The notes under the pieces: generated by a model
The model's input: only the letters and a program-made list of their open reading frames with translations
Databases searched by the model: none
What the model was told of the DNA's origin: nothing
Source of the DNA: Haloferax mediterranei ATCC 33500
Lineage (GTDB): Archaea > Halobacteriota > Halobacteria > Halobacteriales > Haloferacaceae
Length of the DNA: 64,000 nt
Assembly (NCBI RefSeq): GCF_000306765.2
Contig: NC_017941.2
Location: forward strand, 2,790,001-2,854,000
Reading direction: 5' to 3'
Position numbers and translations under genes: made by a program
Shown: in pieces, positions 18,723 through 26,831 of the stretch
Layout: every line of letters starts with the position of its first letter
Numbering within the stretch: position 1 is the stretch's first letter

Positions 18723-19973
18723 ATGCAGGGTGATGCGATGAACGAGACGGAACCGACGCGCCGCGCGTACCTGAAGTACGCAGGGGCGGTCGCCGCCGGA
18801 GGCCTACTTGCTGGCTGTACAGCAGATGGGAGTACCGAGGCCCAGGAAACGACGACCGGCGGGACGGCATCCCCGGAAACAACCGAGTCCGAGACTGAAC
18901 AGACGACCGTCAAACCGGAGGAATCCTACTCGGTGTCGATGGCTCCCGTGGGAACTGTCGAGTTCGACGCACCCCCGGAGCATGCAATGGTCGTGTTCTC
19001 CCACTACGCCGACATGGCCGTCGCGCTGGGACAAAGTGAAACGGTCGAGTCGCTCTACGCACCCGAATTCGCCGGGAAATCGCTGGAGACGTTCTATGCT
19101 CGCCTCGACGGGGTCTCGCTCGAATGGGACGGCCTTCCCGACCCGCTTTCCGACGGCGTCGACAAGGAGATGCTGTACGAACTCGACAGCGACGTTCACT
19201 TCGTCGACCCCTCCTACGTCGTCGAAACGCAGGACGGGTGGGACACCGACGATATCGAGGAAATCGCCGACAACGTCGCCCCGTGGTTCGGGAACTACCA
19301 CAGCGGCCTGACCGACAAGCCCGCAGCAGCGTACGTCGACAACTACCGCTATTACACCCTCTGGGAACTGTTCGAGAACGTCGCCGCAGTGTATCAGGAG
19401 CGACAACGCTACGAGGCGCTTCGGGCGGTGTACGACGACGTGGTGAGCGAAATCGAATCATCGCTTCCCCCCGAACCGGAACGTCCGACTGCGGCCCGCG
19501 TCACGCTCATCGACGATACCTTCTACGCGTACAAGTTGAACGCCCCCGGATTTTGGCACGCGGACACACGACCACTCGGCGCGACTGACGCGTTCGCCGA
19601 TATCGACTGGGACGGAACGTGGGGTATGTTCGACTACGAGACGATGTTAGAGACCGACCCCGACGTTATCTTGCATCTCTGGGGAATGTCGCCGGGGTAC
19701 TACATCGACGACATCCGCAAGCGAGTCGCGAACCACCCGGTCGGGAGTCAACTATCCGCGGTGCAGAACGACCGCTTTTTCGCCGGTGGTGTCCGCTTCC
19801 AGGGACCGATTACGAACCTGTTCCAACTCGAACTGACGGCAAAGCAACTCTATCCCGAGGTGTTCGGCCAGTGGCCGGGATACGTCCCCGGAGAGCCGTA
19901 CCCGGAGATTCCCGAAGACGAGCAGTTATTCGACCGGAAACGGGTCGCCGACATCGTCGCTGGAGAACCGTAG
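18723..19973 (+). CDS. Iron-siderophore-type ABC solute-binding lipoprotein
   Basis: Extracellular receptor of the FecB/FepB class for ferric chelates or similar cargo. The 416 residues start with a Tat signal (TRRAYLKYAGAVAAGGLLAGC) and a lipobox cysteine near residue 37, followed by a Thr/Glu-rich linker. The mature part has the two-lobed periplasmic_binding_protein-2 pattern: HAMVVFSHYADMAVALGQ early, the central helix region near YRYYTLWELFENVAAVYQER, and a C-terminal lobe with TMLETDPDVILHLWG. Two iron boxes immediately upstream predict repression when iron is plentiful. The partner permease and ATPase are encoded on the opposite strand at 23703-25711, itself behind iron boxes. Confidence 0.9.
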   Translation: MQGDAMNETEPTRRAYLKYAGAVAAGGLLAGCTADGSTEAQETTTGGTASPETTESETEQTTVKPEESYSVSMAPVGTVEFDAPPEHAMVVFSHYADMAVALGQSETVESLYAPEFAGKSLETFYARLDGVSLEWDGLPDPLSDGVDKEMLYELDSDVHFVDPSYVVETQDGWDTDDIEEIADNVAPWFGNYHSGLTDKPAAAYVDNYRYYTLWELFENVAAVYQERQRYEALRAVYDDVVSEIESSLPPEPERPTAARVTLIDDTFYAYKLNAPGFWHADTRPLGATDAFADIDWDGTWGMFDYETMLETDPDVILHLWGMSPGYYIDDIRKRVANHPVGSQLSAVQNDRFFAGGVRFQGPITNLFQLELTAKQLYPEVFGQWPGYVPGEPYPEIPEDEQLFDRKRVADIVAGEP

Positions 19974-20038
19974 CAAACAGCAAAGGGACGAAGCAACTGA
20001 ACAGCACAGCACACAGCAGACCACGATACAAAATCGAA

Positions 20039-20959
20039 ATGGTCGGAACGACACTCATTCAGATTCGAAACCACATCGAAACGCTCGCCGCCGACGAGGG
20101 TGATTTCACCATCGTCTGTGGACGAACAGGAGAACGGCCGGTACCAACCGCAGGACTCACGTTCGGGGACCGTGCGACCGCCGAAAACGCCGTCCGGGCG
20201 GCGACGCAGTATCGCTCCGCACTTCGACGGTACGACCCGCAACTCCCGTACTACGACCTCATCGTGACGCAGGACGGCAAAGAGCGGCCGACACCCGCTC
20301 GCAGTTGGGGCAGTGCTCTCGACGAAGGGCACATCGGCGCGGCAGCGGTCGGAAATCCAAAGGAGGAGGGTGATCGACCCGAACGCATCGAGTTCTGTCA
20401 CAGTGTCGCCGCTGCGGTGTTCGAAGCACTCAGTAATACCGGACACAGGACTGTCGAGACAGCAGTCATGGACGCGTACTTCGACCTCGCGGAGACGATA
20501 TCGAGTCCGGACGAACTCTGTTTGCGTCTCCTCGAGAGCATGGCAACAGAACTTCACGCGCACCTTGAGTCGGCCGAGCAGGCAGACGTGCTTGCACGCG
20601 CTGCATCCCGCCTTCCGACACCGCCCGAATCGGCGGACTCGCTGGAGGCGACGCTCGGCGAGATGGAACGACTCGGACTAGTCGGTTCCTACTCGTGTTC
20701 TTCGTGGACGACGAACCCCGACGACGGAACAAAATCGGCTGACATCACCCTCAAGGAGTATGCACTCTCAGCGCGGAATGGTCGTCTACCGGCGTTACCG
20801 GTCGTCCTCGACCTCTATCGTCGACGAGGACCGTGGAAGCCGATTTCGCTTCACGTCACTCGTGCCGACGGTGAATGGCGTGGAAGGGTCGCGGTGTCGA
20901 CAGAATCGGAAGGGGTCGGTCTCGCGAGCGTCCCGATACACCCCGGCGTCCCCGAATGA
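20039..20959 (+). CDS. Uncharacterised two-part protein in the iron locus
   Basis: A 306-residue soluble protein that I cannot assign to a characterised family. The N-terminal part (residues 1-75) is compact: MVGTTLIQIRNHIETLAADEGDFTIVCGRTGERPVP, then a DRATAENAVRAATQYRSALRRYDP helix and a PYYDLIV strand. The second part (about 115-235) is mostly helical with conserved-looking CHSVAAAVFEAL and AYFDLAETISSPDEL. The C-terminal part (about 235-306) looks like beta strands. ATG 20039 starts where recognisable sequence begins; the open frame upstream lies inside the binding-protein gene. It follows that gene by 65 bases on the same strand and is probably co-transcribed, so iron control is likely. 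Confidence 0.75.
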   Translation: MVGTTLIQIRNHIETLAADEGDFTIVCGRTGERPVPTAGLTFGDRATAENAVRAATQYRSALRRYDPQLPYYDLIVTQDGKERPTPARSWGSALDEGHIGAAAVGNPKEEGDRPERIEFCHSVAAAVFEALSNTGHRTVETAVMDAYFDLAETISSPDELCLRLLESMATELHAHLESAEQADVLARAASRLPTPPESADSLEATLGEMERLGLVGSYSCSSWTTNPDDGTKSADITLKEYALSARNGRLPALPVVLDLYRRRGPWKPISLHVTRADGEWRGRVAVSTESEGVGLASVPIHPGVPE

Positions 20960-20995
20960 GTCACAGTCGGCCCCGACTTCGATAGCCGCGACTAC

Positions 20996-21997
20996 TCACG
21001 GACGGAACCCGCGAAGGAACCCCGTTGCGAGTCCGCCGCCGCCGAGCGAAACGCCGAGTTCGAACGTCCGCACGACGAATACAGCAGCAGCAGCGCCCGC
21101 CGCCGGTGCACCCGTGGTGAGGACGAGCGCACCGGCCAACAGGACATCGTACGTCCCGACGCTCCCCGGAACGGGGACGATACTCACCGCCTGTGGAAAC
21201 GGAATCATCGCGATGATTGGAATCAGGCTGGCTGTCGTCCCAGTGCCTGCGAGCGCAACCCAAATCGCAACCGCAATCGTCAGTTGTTCGATGATTCCCC
21301 CGAGCGCGATGAGTCCGAGCAGTACCGGTGCGTTCCGAAAGTACACCACTCGTTCCCAGAACTTGTCGACGGCTTCAGCAACGGCGGCTCGGCCGTAGGG
21401 CGTCTCGTGATAGAGACCGGACACCGCGCGGACAATCGGGGTGAGTACGATGACAAGGACCGCAGAGAGAAGCGCCCGACCCCAGACGAGTACGGCACCG
21501 ACGACGCTCAAGACAGCAATCGCACTGGCCAGCGTCAGAAGCACGAACGTCGGCGTCAAACCACCGAGTAGGAGAATCCCGGAGAGAACAGCCGAAAACA
21601 GGAGTTGCGCCACTGACCTGATGTACTTCGCGACGCCGCGAACCCCCAACGCCTCGCTGTAACTCGTCCCGGTCTCGACCCCGAAAAAGTGCGCCATAAT
21701 CGGCTCGGAACTCACCGGCCCGGCGGGGCTGAGCACGTCGAAAAAGTCGCCCGCGAAGGCGAACTGCACGCTCTGCCGTGGAGAGAGACCGTCGCCGAGC
21801 GGGCGAACAGATGCCCAGACGGCGATTCCATCGACAGTAGCTTCGGCGATAGTCAACGCGAGGACGACCCAGACGGCCCACGGCGCAACCCCTGCCACAC
21901 GCGCAACAACCGCTTCGGGACCGACGTACCAGAGGTACGCCGCTAGCGCGCCGATTCCGAGGGACCCACCCGCGACGAACCGAACCCCGCGTCTCAC
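20996..21997 (-). CDS. UPF0104/lysylphosphatidylglycerol-synthase-type membrane protein
   Basis: Integral membrane protein of about 333 residues with roughly eight hydrophobic segments. The family is recognised from the FAFAGDFFDVLSPAGPVSSEPIMAHFF segment near residues 95-120 and the C-terminal AVSIVPVPGSVGTYDVLLAGAL. This is the transmembrane half of MprF-type flippase/synthases, also seen in haloarchaeal AglD-like proteins. There is no attached glycosyltransferase or synthase domain. I prefer the GTG at 21997: the 38 upstream codons lack a hydrophobic or conserved pattern and would overlap the promoter and start of the divergent ferredoxin gene at 22132. Function is unknown; export or lipid handling is possible. 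It converges with the preceding gene, 36 bases apart. Confidence 0.8.
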   Translation of the reverse strand: MRRGVRFVAGGSLGIGALAAYLWYVGPEAVVARVAGVAPWAVWVVLALTIAEATVDGIAVWASVRPLGDGLSPRQSVQFAFAGDFFDVLSPAGPVSSEPIMAHFFGVETGTSYSEALGVRGVAKYIRSVAQLLFSAVLSGILLLGGLTPTFVLLTLASAIAVLSVVGAVLVWGRALLSAVLVIVLTPIVRAVSGLYHETPYGRAAVAEAVDKFWERVVYFRNAPVLLGLIALGGIIEQLTIAVAIWVALAGTGTTASLIPIIAMIPFPQAVSIVPVPGSVGTYDVLLAGALVLTTGAPAAGAAAAVFVVRTFELGVSLGGGGLATGFLRGFRP

Positions 21998-22100
21998 ACC
22001 TGAACGCAGGTGTTGACAGTGTAAAAGCCCGCCGTGGGAGAATGAGATAGAGAGATTCGTTCGAGTACTAAACCACGCGGAGACGGCCGATGGCCGTGGA

Positions 22101-22106
22101 TTTATG
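22101..22106 (+). promoter_or_regulatory. TATA-like box supporting the ferredoxin start
   Basis: TTTATG centred 28 bases before the GTG at 22132. The spacing implies a leaderless mRNA starting at or near that codon. It argues against the ATG at 22090, which lies upstream of the box. The same box and spacing recur before the FKBP gene at 23199. Confidence 0.5.
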
Positions 22107-22131
22107 CTCACGAATTACTACTAGCCCCGAT

Positions 22132-22851
22132 GTGGACACCCCGTTCGAAATTCTCCGACTCGACCCGGACGCAGACGAGGACGAACTCGTCGATGCGTAT
22201 CGCAGGCGGGTGAAAGAAGCACACCCGGACCACGGCGGCTCGGCCGACGAGTTTCAGTTGGTTCGAGCGGCGTACGAGGCGATTCGAGCGGGATACGAAC
22301 CCGGAGATGGAGCGGTCGAACTCGTCGATAAAGGCGGCCGTGGTGTGAATATCGACCGCGAGACAGACGCCGCCAGAGAAGCGAATACCGAGCAGGATGC
22401 AGCCGAAGATACCGAACCGGACCGACCGGGTACACGAGTCGAGTATCTCGACTACGACGTGCTCGACGAACACGGCTGGTCGCTCACCGACGAGGACCTC
22501 TTCGAGAAAGCGGCCGCCGAGGGGCTGAGCACGGACGTATACGGCGAGGTGTTCGTCGAACCGCGGACCTGCCTGCTCAAGGCCGCCGAAAACGACGGGC
22601 ACAGTTGGCCCTACGCCTGCCGCGGCGGCGCGTGTGCGAACTGTGCAGTCGCCGTCGTCGAAGGCGACATGGAGATGCCCGCGGACCACATTCTCTCGGA
22701 GGAGATGATGGACCACGGCATCAGACTCTCCTGTATCAGCCTCCCGACGACTGACGAGGTCAAAGTCGTCTACAACATCGAACACCTCCCCGGACTAGAC
22801 GAACTTCGACTGCCGCCGCAACACGTCCGAAAAGTCCGCCCGAACGACTGA
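22132..22851 (+). CDS. J-domain / plant-type 2Fe-2S ferredoxin fusion
   Basis: Electron carrier with a chaperone-like N-terminus, 239 residues from GTG 22132. Residues 1-57 form a J domain: DTPFEILRLDPDADEDELVDAYRRRVKEAHPDHGG, with the HPD motif intact. An acidic linker (about 75-100) follows. The C-terminal half is a halophilic 2Fe-2S ferredoxin, with cluster ligands in CRGGACANC (C-x4-C-x2-C), a fourth cysteine in RLSCIS, and the EDLFEKAAAEGLS insertion typical of haloarchaeal ferredoxins. The J domain may recruit an Hsp70 or help cluster loading; that is inference. An upstream ATG at 22090 would add 14 residues, but it lies before the TATA box. Confidence 0.9.
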   Translation: MDTPFEILRLDPDADEDELVDAYRRRVKEAHPDHGGSADEFQLVRAAYEAIRAGYEPGDGAVELVDKGGRGVNIDRETDAAREANTEQDAAEDTEPDRPGTRVEYLDYDVLDEHGWSLTDEDLFEKAAAEGLSTDVYGEVFVEPRTCLLKAAENDGHSWPYACRGGACANCAVAVVEGDMEMPADHILSEEMMDHGIRLSCISLPTTDEVKVVYNIEHLPGLDELRLPPQHVRKVRPND

Positions 22852-22940
22852 GTCGCGGGCTATACACGCGGGAACCCGGTTGTGCACGTTCCGCGCCCTG
22901 CCGCGGCCGAATTAAGCTTCGAACGCGTCCGTACTCTGTA

Positions 22941-23090
22941 GTGACACGCTGGTTCGCCCGTCACACGACCTCAATCAACCGATTGACCGGCGCGGTCATG
23001 CTGGTCGTCAGCGTCTACTACCTCCTCATCGTCTTCGACGTACTCGGCGTGGCGAGTCAACTCGAAGGCACCTACATTACAGTTCGCTGA
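22941..23090 (+). CDS. Small single-span membrane protein
   Basis: A 49-residue reading frame from GTG 22941 to TGA 23090. A basic N-terminus (TRWFARHTTSINRLTG) is followed by one hydrophobic segment (AVMLVVSVYYLLIVFDVLGV) and a short tail ending TYITVR. Third positions are GC-rich, as in neighbouring genes. It sits 89 bases after the ferredoxin gene in the same direction. There is no recognisable family; it could be a membrane-anchored accessory of a neighbour, but nothing in the sequence shows that. Confidence 0.55.
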   Translation: MTRWFARHTTSINRLTGAVMLVVSVYYLLIVFDVLGVASQLEGTYITVR

Positions 23091-23168
23091 CGGAAAACGT
23101 GCCGGATACCGCCGCATTGGGGGTGATTAATAGCGTACGGTTCTCGCGATTCTGCGTCGATGACGACC

Positions 23169-23174
23169 TTTATG
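23169..23174 (+). promoter_or_regulatory. TATA-like box of the FKBP gene
   Basis: TTTATG centred 27 bases before the ATG at 23199. It lies downstream of an in-frame ATG at 23160, so the later start is preferred. Confidence 0.5.
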
Positions 23175-23198
23175 CACGTCCTCGAACGACGCCCCGAT

Positions 23199-23672
23199 AT
23201 GGCAATCGAGTCGGGAGACCGCGTCGCTATCGCATACGTCGGGCGTTTCGAGGACGGGACCGTCTTCAACACGTCTCGCTACGAGGTTGCAGTCGAACAC
23301 GGCCTGTTCGAAGCCCAAGAGCGGGACCGAGACGACTACGCCCCACGGTCGTTCGTCGTCGGTGCCGGCGAGATAATTCCCGGTCTCGACGAGGCGGTCG
23401 TCGGAATGAGCGTCGGCGAAGAAGCAACTGTAACCGTCCCACCGGAAGACGGCTACGGCGAGTTCGACCCCGACCGGGTTCGGACGTACGCCCCCGAGAC
23501 GTTCGAAGGGATGGTCGGAGAAAAAGCGGAAGTCGGCTTGCACGTCCACGCCGAAAACGGACTCCACGGCGACGTCGTCGCCGTCCGAGAGGACGCCGTC
23601 GAAGTTGACTTCAACCACGAACTCGCCGGGAAAACGCTCGAATTCGACATCGAAATCGTCGCGGCCGAGTGA
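23199..23672 (+). CDS. FKBP-type peptidyl-prolyl isomerase, SlyD-like
   Basis: Cytoplasmic folding helper that catalyses cis-trans isomerisation before proline. From ATG 23199 it has 157 residues, the size of short archaeal FKBPs. The FKBP half shows GDRVAIAYVGRFEDGTVFNTS and FVVGAGEIIPGLDEAVVGMSVGEE. Between about residues 85 and 125 comes the insert-in-flap domain (PEDGYGEFDPDRVRTYAPETFEG...), followed by the closing VDFNHELAGKTLEFDIEIV strands. An in-frame ATG at 23160 would add 13 residues, but the TATA box at 23169-23174 favours the shorter form. There is no metal-binding His-rich tail. Confidence 0.92.
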   Translation: MAIESGDRVAIAYVGRFEDGTVFNTSRYEVAVEHGLFEAQERDRDDYAPRSFVVGAGEIIPGLDEAVVGMSVGEEATVTVPPEDGYGEFDPDRVRTYAPETFEGMVGEKAEVGLHVHAENGLHGDVVAVREDAVEVDFNHELAGKTLEFDIEIVAAE

Positions 23673-23702
23673 GCGGTGAAAAAGAAGACTGACGTCAGTC
23701 GC

Positions 23703-24590
23703 TTACAGCGAGTGTTTCGGGATGATTTCCGGGTCTGGCGTGTAGTTGACGGCGGCCTCGACGCGGAACACGTCGGCGAGGAGTTCTTCGGTGACGACCT
23801 CCCGCGGCGGGCCCCAGTCGTATAGTTCGCCGTCCTGCATGGCGACGAGGTAGTCGGCAAAGCGCGCCGCCTGTGCGATGTCGTGGAGAACGACCGCGAC
23901 GGTGACGCCGCGTTCTTCGTTGAGTTCTCGAACCGTCTCCAGCACGCGGAGTTGGTGGTGTAAGTCGAGGTACGTCGTCGGTTCGTCCAACAGAAGCACG
24001 TCGGTGTCCTGTGCGAGCACCATCGCAATCCACGCGAGTTGGCGCTGACCGCCGCTGAGGTTGCCGACCTGTTTGTCGCGGATGTGCTCGACACCAGCGA
24101 GGTCGATTGCGCGTTCGACCGCGGCGCGGTCTTCCTCGCTGGTCTGTTCGAAGAAGCCGCGGTGGGGGTACCGGCCGTGATAGACGAGGTCTTCGACGGA
24201 GAGGGACGTCGGCGAGTCGTGTTGCTGCGAGAGCAGTCCGAGTTCCCGCGCGAACGCCTTGTCGTCGTACTCGTCGATAGCGGTTCCGTCGAGGTAGACG
24301 CGTCCCGCGTCGGGCTCAAGTTGCTTTGCGAGCGACTTCAGGAGCGTACTCTTTCCCGACCCGTTCGGCCCGACGAGCGCCGTAATCTCACCGCTCGGCA
24401 CGTCGATACGGTCGCACTCAACGACCGGTTCCTCGCTCGTCGGGTACGACAGTTCGAGGGTCGAACCGGTGAGCGCGCTCTCGGGGCGCTCGCTTTCGGT
24501 AGCGTGTTCGCTCGTCTCGTCGGTCATGATAGTCTCGACCGAGTGCTCGTCCGCTTCGTCGCGTTCGTCAGATTTCAACTTTGACATCAC
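23703..24590 (-). CDS. ABC transporter ATPase, FecE/FepC type (iron uptake)
   Basis: Energises the ferric-chelate importer. The 295 residues carry Walker A GPNGSGKST (74-82), signature LSGGQRQ, Walker B DVLLLDEPTTYLDL and switch histidine VLHDIAQAA, all in the FecE pattern. An unusual acidic, low-complexity N-terminal extension of about 40 residues precedes the domain (ERDEADEHSVETIMTDETSEH). A start at M22 (24527) would shorten it, but the first ATG overlaps the permease stop by four bases and is kept. It is the last gene of the minus-strand iron operon behind the boxes at 26832-26883. Confidence 0.92.
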   Translation of the reverse strand: MMSKLKSDERDEADEHSVETIMTDETSEHATESERPESALTGSTLELSYPTSEEPVVECDRIDVPSGEITALVGPNGSGKSTLLKSLAKQLEPDAGRVYLDGTAIDEYDDKAFARELGLLSQQHDSPTSLSVEDLVYHGRYPHRGFFEQTSEEDRAAVERAIDLAGVEHIRDKQVGNLSGGQRQLAWIAMVLAQDTDVLLLDEPTTYLDLHHQLRVLETVRELNEERGVTVAVVLHDIAQAARFADYLVAMQDGELYDWGPPREVVTEELLADVFRVEAAVNYTPDPEIIPKHSL

Positions 24591-25711
24591 ACTTCACCCA
24601 GGTTCTGCTGTTTCCGCATGAGATAGAGGAAGTACGGGCCGCCGATGAGTCCGGTAACGATACCGACCGGCAACTGAGTCGGACTGAGCGCGAGGCGCGC
24701 GCCCACGTCAGCGGCGACCATCAACGCCGGGCCAGCAAAGACACACCCGACGACGAGGCGTTTGTAATCACTTCCGACCACGTTCCGGACCACGTGCGGG
24801 ACGACCAGACCGACGAACCCAACGATACCTGCAACCGCAATACTCGCGGCGGCAGCAACGACGGCAACGCCCGAAAGAAGGAATCGGACCTTCTCGATAG
24901 ACATTCCGAGCGAACGGGCGGTTTGCTCGCCGAGGAGCAGCACGTTCAACTGTCGGGAACTGATGAGCGCAATCGCCACGGAGGCAATCGACCACGGAAG
25001 CGCCATGCGAACTTGCTCCCAATCAGTTCCCGTGAGCGAACCGGTCGTCCACGCGATGGCGGACTGGACGACGCCGATGTCGTCGATGAAGACGAACAGG
25101 CCCGTCTGGAGGCTCTGGAAGATGGTTCCGACGATGACGCCAGCGAGAACTAATCGAACCGGCGACGTGCCGTTTTTCCACGCGATAAGGTAGACGAGCA
25201 AGAACGCAATCATCCCGCCGAGCGCCGCCAGAATCGGGAGGAAAAACGATAGCCCGGAGAAGACGACGAGCGTGAGGAGGATGAGTAGTCCGGCACCCGA
25301 GGAGACGCCGAGGACGAACGGACTCGCCAGTTCGTTCCGGGTGACCGCCTGGAAGATGGCACCGGAGACCGAAAGGTTCGCGCCGACGAGTATCGCCACG
25401 AGGACGCGCGGGAGTCGGATGTTCCAGACGATGAGCGTCCGCTTTCCGAGCTCCGGAAGCTCACCGCCGAAGAGGAACACCTGCCAGACCTGCGGGTCGA
25501 AAATAACCGCGGGATCGAAGACGGCACGCCACGCCTCTTCGATACTCATCGAGAACGCGCCGAAGCTAACCTGTACGAGTCCGCCGAGCACGACGATGAT
25601 GAGACTCCCGACACAAAGCGAGACGAGCGAAGCGTCCATCCAACCGAACAACCGACTCGGTATCGACTGCTCCGATTGCCCCGCCTGCCCCGTGCTGCCT
25701 GCTCCGCTCAC
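24587..25711 (-). CDS. ABC transporter permease, FecCD type (iron uptake)
   Basis: Channel subunit for ferric chelates, cobalamin or haem. The 374 residues have a charged N-terminus and about nine to ten hydrophobic segments. Family hallmarks are WNIRLPRVLVAILVGANLSVSGAIFQAVTRNELASPFVLGVSSGAG (residues about 96-142), which contacts the ATPase, and the C-terminal GLVVPHVVRNVVGSDYKRLV with ALSPTQLPVGIVTGLIGGPYFLYL. A single permease gene implies a homodimer. It overlaps the ATPase gene by four bases and the flavoprotein gene by four bases. Confidence 0.94.
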   Translation of the reverse strand: MSGAGSTGQAGQSEQSIPSRLFGWMDASLVSLCVGSLIIVVLGGLVQVSFGAFSMSIEEAWRAVFDPAVIFDPQVWQVFLFGGELPELGKRTLIVWNIRLPRVLVAILVGANLSVSGAIFQAVTRNELASPFVLGVSSGAGLLILLTLVVFSGLSFFLPILAALGGMIAFLLVYLIAWKNGTSPVRLVLAGVIVGTIFQSLQTGLFVFIDDIGVVQSAIAWTTGSLTGTDWEQVRMALPWSIASVAIALISSRQLNVLLLGEQTARSLGMSIEKVRFLLSGVAVVAAAASIAVAGIVGFVGLVVPHVVRNVVGSDYKRLVVGCVFAGPALMVAADVGARLALSPTQLPVGIVTGLIGGPYFLYLMRKQQNLGEV

Positions 25712-26685
25712 GACTCAGCACCTCCGAGTTCGTGCTCACGGTGATAGGAATGGAGTGTCTCGTCCGGAATTGCATCGAGGACTCGCTCGGTCCCAATCGT
25801 CTCGACGAGTCGCCGGAGACCGCGCGATTCCGCTTCTTCGACTTCCGCGTCGGTCCGGCGCGTCTCGAAGGCGCGGTCGATGTAGGATTCGCGGAGGTCG
25901 GTGACGGTGTCGTCTGCGATGTCTGTGTCATTCGGAATCTGGTTGTCGAACCACTCGTGCCAGCGGTCGCGGTCGCTCCATTCACCTTGGAACTCGCTGT
26001 CTGGGCGAAGCCAATCGTAGTGTGCAGCGAGGTCGCCGGGGAATCCTTGTTCACTCCGGTGGTCTTCGAGCAGACACCGGGCGACGTGCGCGCCGTGACC
26101 GGCGGCAATTCCTACCTGCGCATTGCGGGCACCTGATGGGGCGGCGACGTATAGTCCATCGACCGGCGTCCGCCCGTTATCGTCGGCGTACGACGAGTCG
26201 AAGTGCTCGTGTTCCTCGCCGTGGTGGTCGTGGAGTTCGAACATCGCGTCGTCGCCATCGAGTCCGCGAAGATACTCCCCGTCGTACCACGCGGCCGCGA
26301 CGACCTGGTCGGTTTCGACGCGGCGACCATCTTGCGTCTCGACGATAAAGCGGGGTTCGCCGTCGGCGTAGTCCACGGATTCCACCATGTCCTGCACGTA
26401 GTCGGCTCCGGCCTCGGCGACGTGTTCGTGCATCAACTGGGAGAACGTATCCACGCCGATGCCAGCGGGGAATCCGAGATAGTTCTCGAGGTAGGCACAC
26501 CGCCGGAAGGCTGACTTCCCGCGGTCGAAGACGACGGTGTCGAGACCGTATCGGGCCGTAAAGACGGCGGCGGCGCATCCTGACGGGCCACCGCCGACGA
26601 TGACCACGTCGACAGTGTCAGTTAGTTCAGAAGTGTCACCCGTGTCGTCCACGGCGGTCACTTCGCCCGGGTCAGTGCTCGTCAT
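25708..26685 (-). CDS. Thioredoxin-reductase-fold flavoprotein lacking the NADPH domain
   Basis: FAD-dependent enzyme of 325 residues. The dinucleotide motif is at residues 28-36 (VIVGGGPSG). A glutamate/aspartate-end strand (VVFDRG) and the LENYLGFP loop follow, as in thioredoxin reductases. The second FAD motif, GLYVAAPSGARNAQVGIAAGHGAH (177-200), comes only about 50 residues after the first half ends, so there is no room for the NADPH-binding insert. No redox CxxC is present. A His/Glu-rich stretch (MFELHDHHGEEHEHFD, 148-163) could bind metal. Residues 210-325 are a charged, Trp-containing helical extension of no known type. Its place in an iron-box operon suggests ferric-chelate reduction or peptide modification; both are inference. 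Confidence 0.8.
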   Translation of the reverse strand: MTSTDPGEVTAVDDTGDTSELTDTVDVVIVGGGPSGCAAAVFTARYGLDTVVFDRGKSAFRRCAYLENYLGFPAGIGVDTFSQLMHEHVAEAGADYVQDMVESVDYADGEPRFIVETQDGRRVETDQVVAAAWYDGEYLRGLDGDDAMFELHDHHGEEHEHFDSSYADDNGRTPVDGLYVAAPSGARNAQVGIAAGHGAHVARCLLEDHRSEQGFPGDLAAHYDWLRPDSEFQGEWSDRDRWHEWFDNQIPNDTDIADDTVTDLRESYIDRAFETRRTDAEVEEAESRGLRRLVETIGTERVLDAIPDETLHSYHREHELGGAES

Positions 26686-26826
26686 TTAGAACTCACCAGA
26701 GACGATGTTGGCGGCGCAGTCGGCGTCGTAGAGTTGTTCGTCAGCGTCGGATAGTGTTTCTACAGTCCGCTGGGTGAACACCGACCGACGTGTCGAGTTC
26801 CCCGAGTCGTCTCCATCTGTGTTCAT
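26686..26826 (-). CDS. 46-residue peptide, first gene of the iron-boxed operon
   Basis: A short frame from ATG 26826 whose TAA directly abuts the flavoprotein ATG. Codon use is haloarchaeal and the composition is acidic (MNTDGDDSGNSTRRSV... ending CAANIVSGEF). It has one cysteine, at residue 37, in an otherwise polar C-terminus (LYDADCAANI). There is no hydrophobic segment or Tat signal. The start lies six bases from an iron box, so it is the first cistron and should be iron-regulated. I recognise no family. It may be a small partner of the flavoprotein, a modified-peptide precursor, or a translational lead-in. Confidence 0.6.
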   Translation of the reverse strand: MNTDGDDSGNSTRRSVFTQRTVETLSDADEQLYDADCAANIVSGEF

Positions 26827-26831
26827 AGGTT

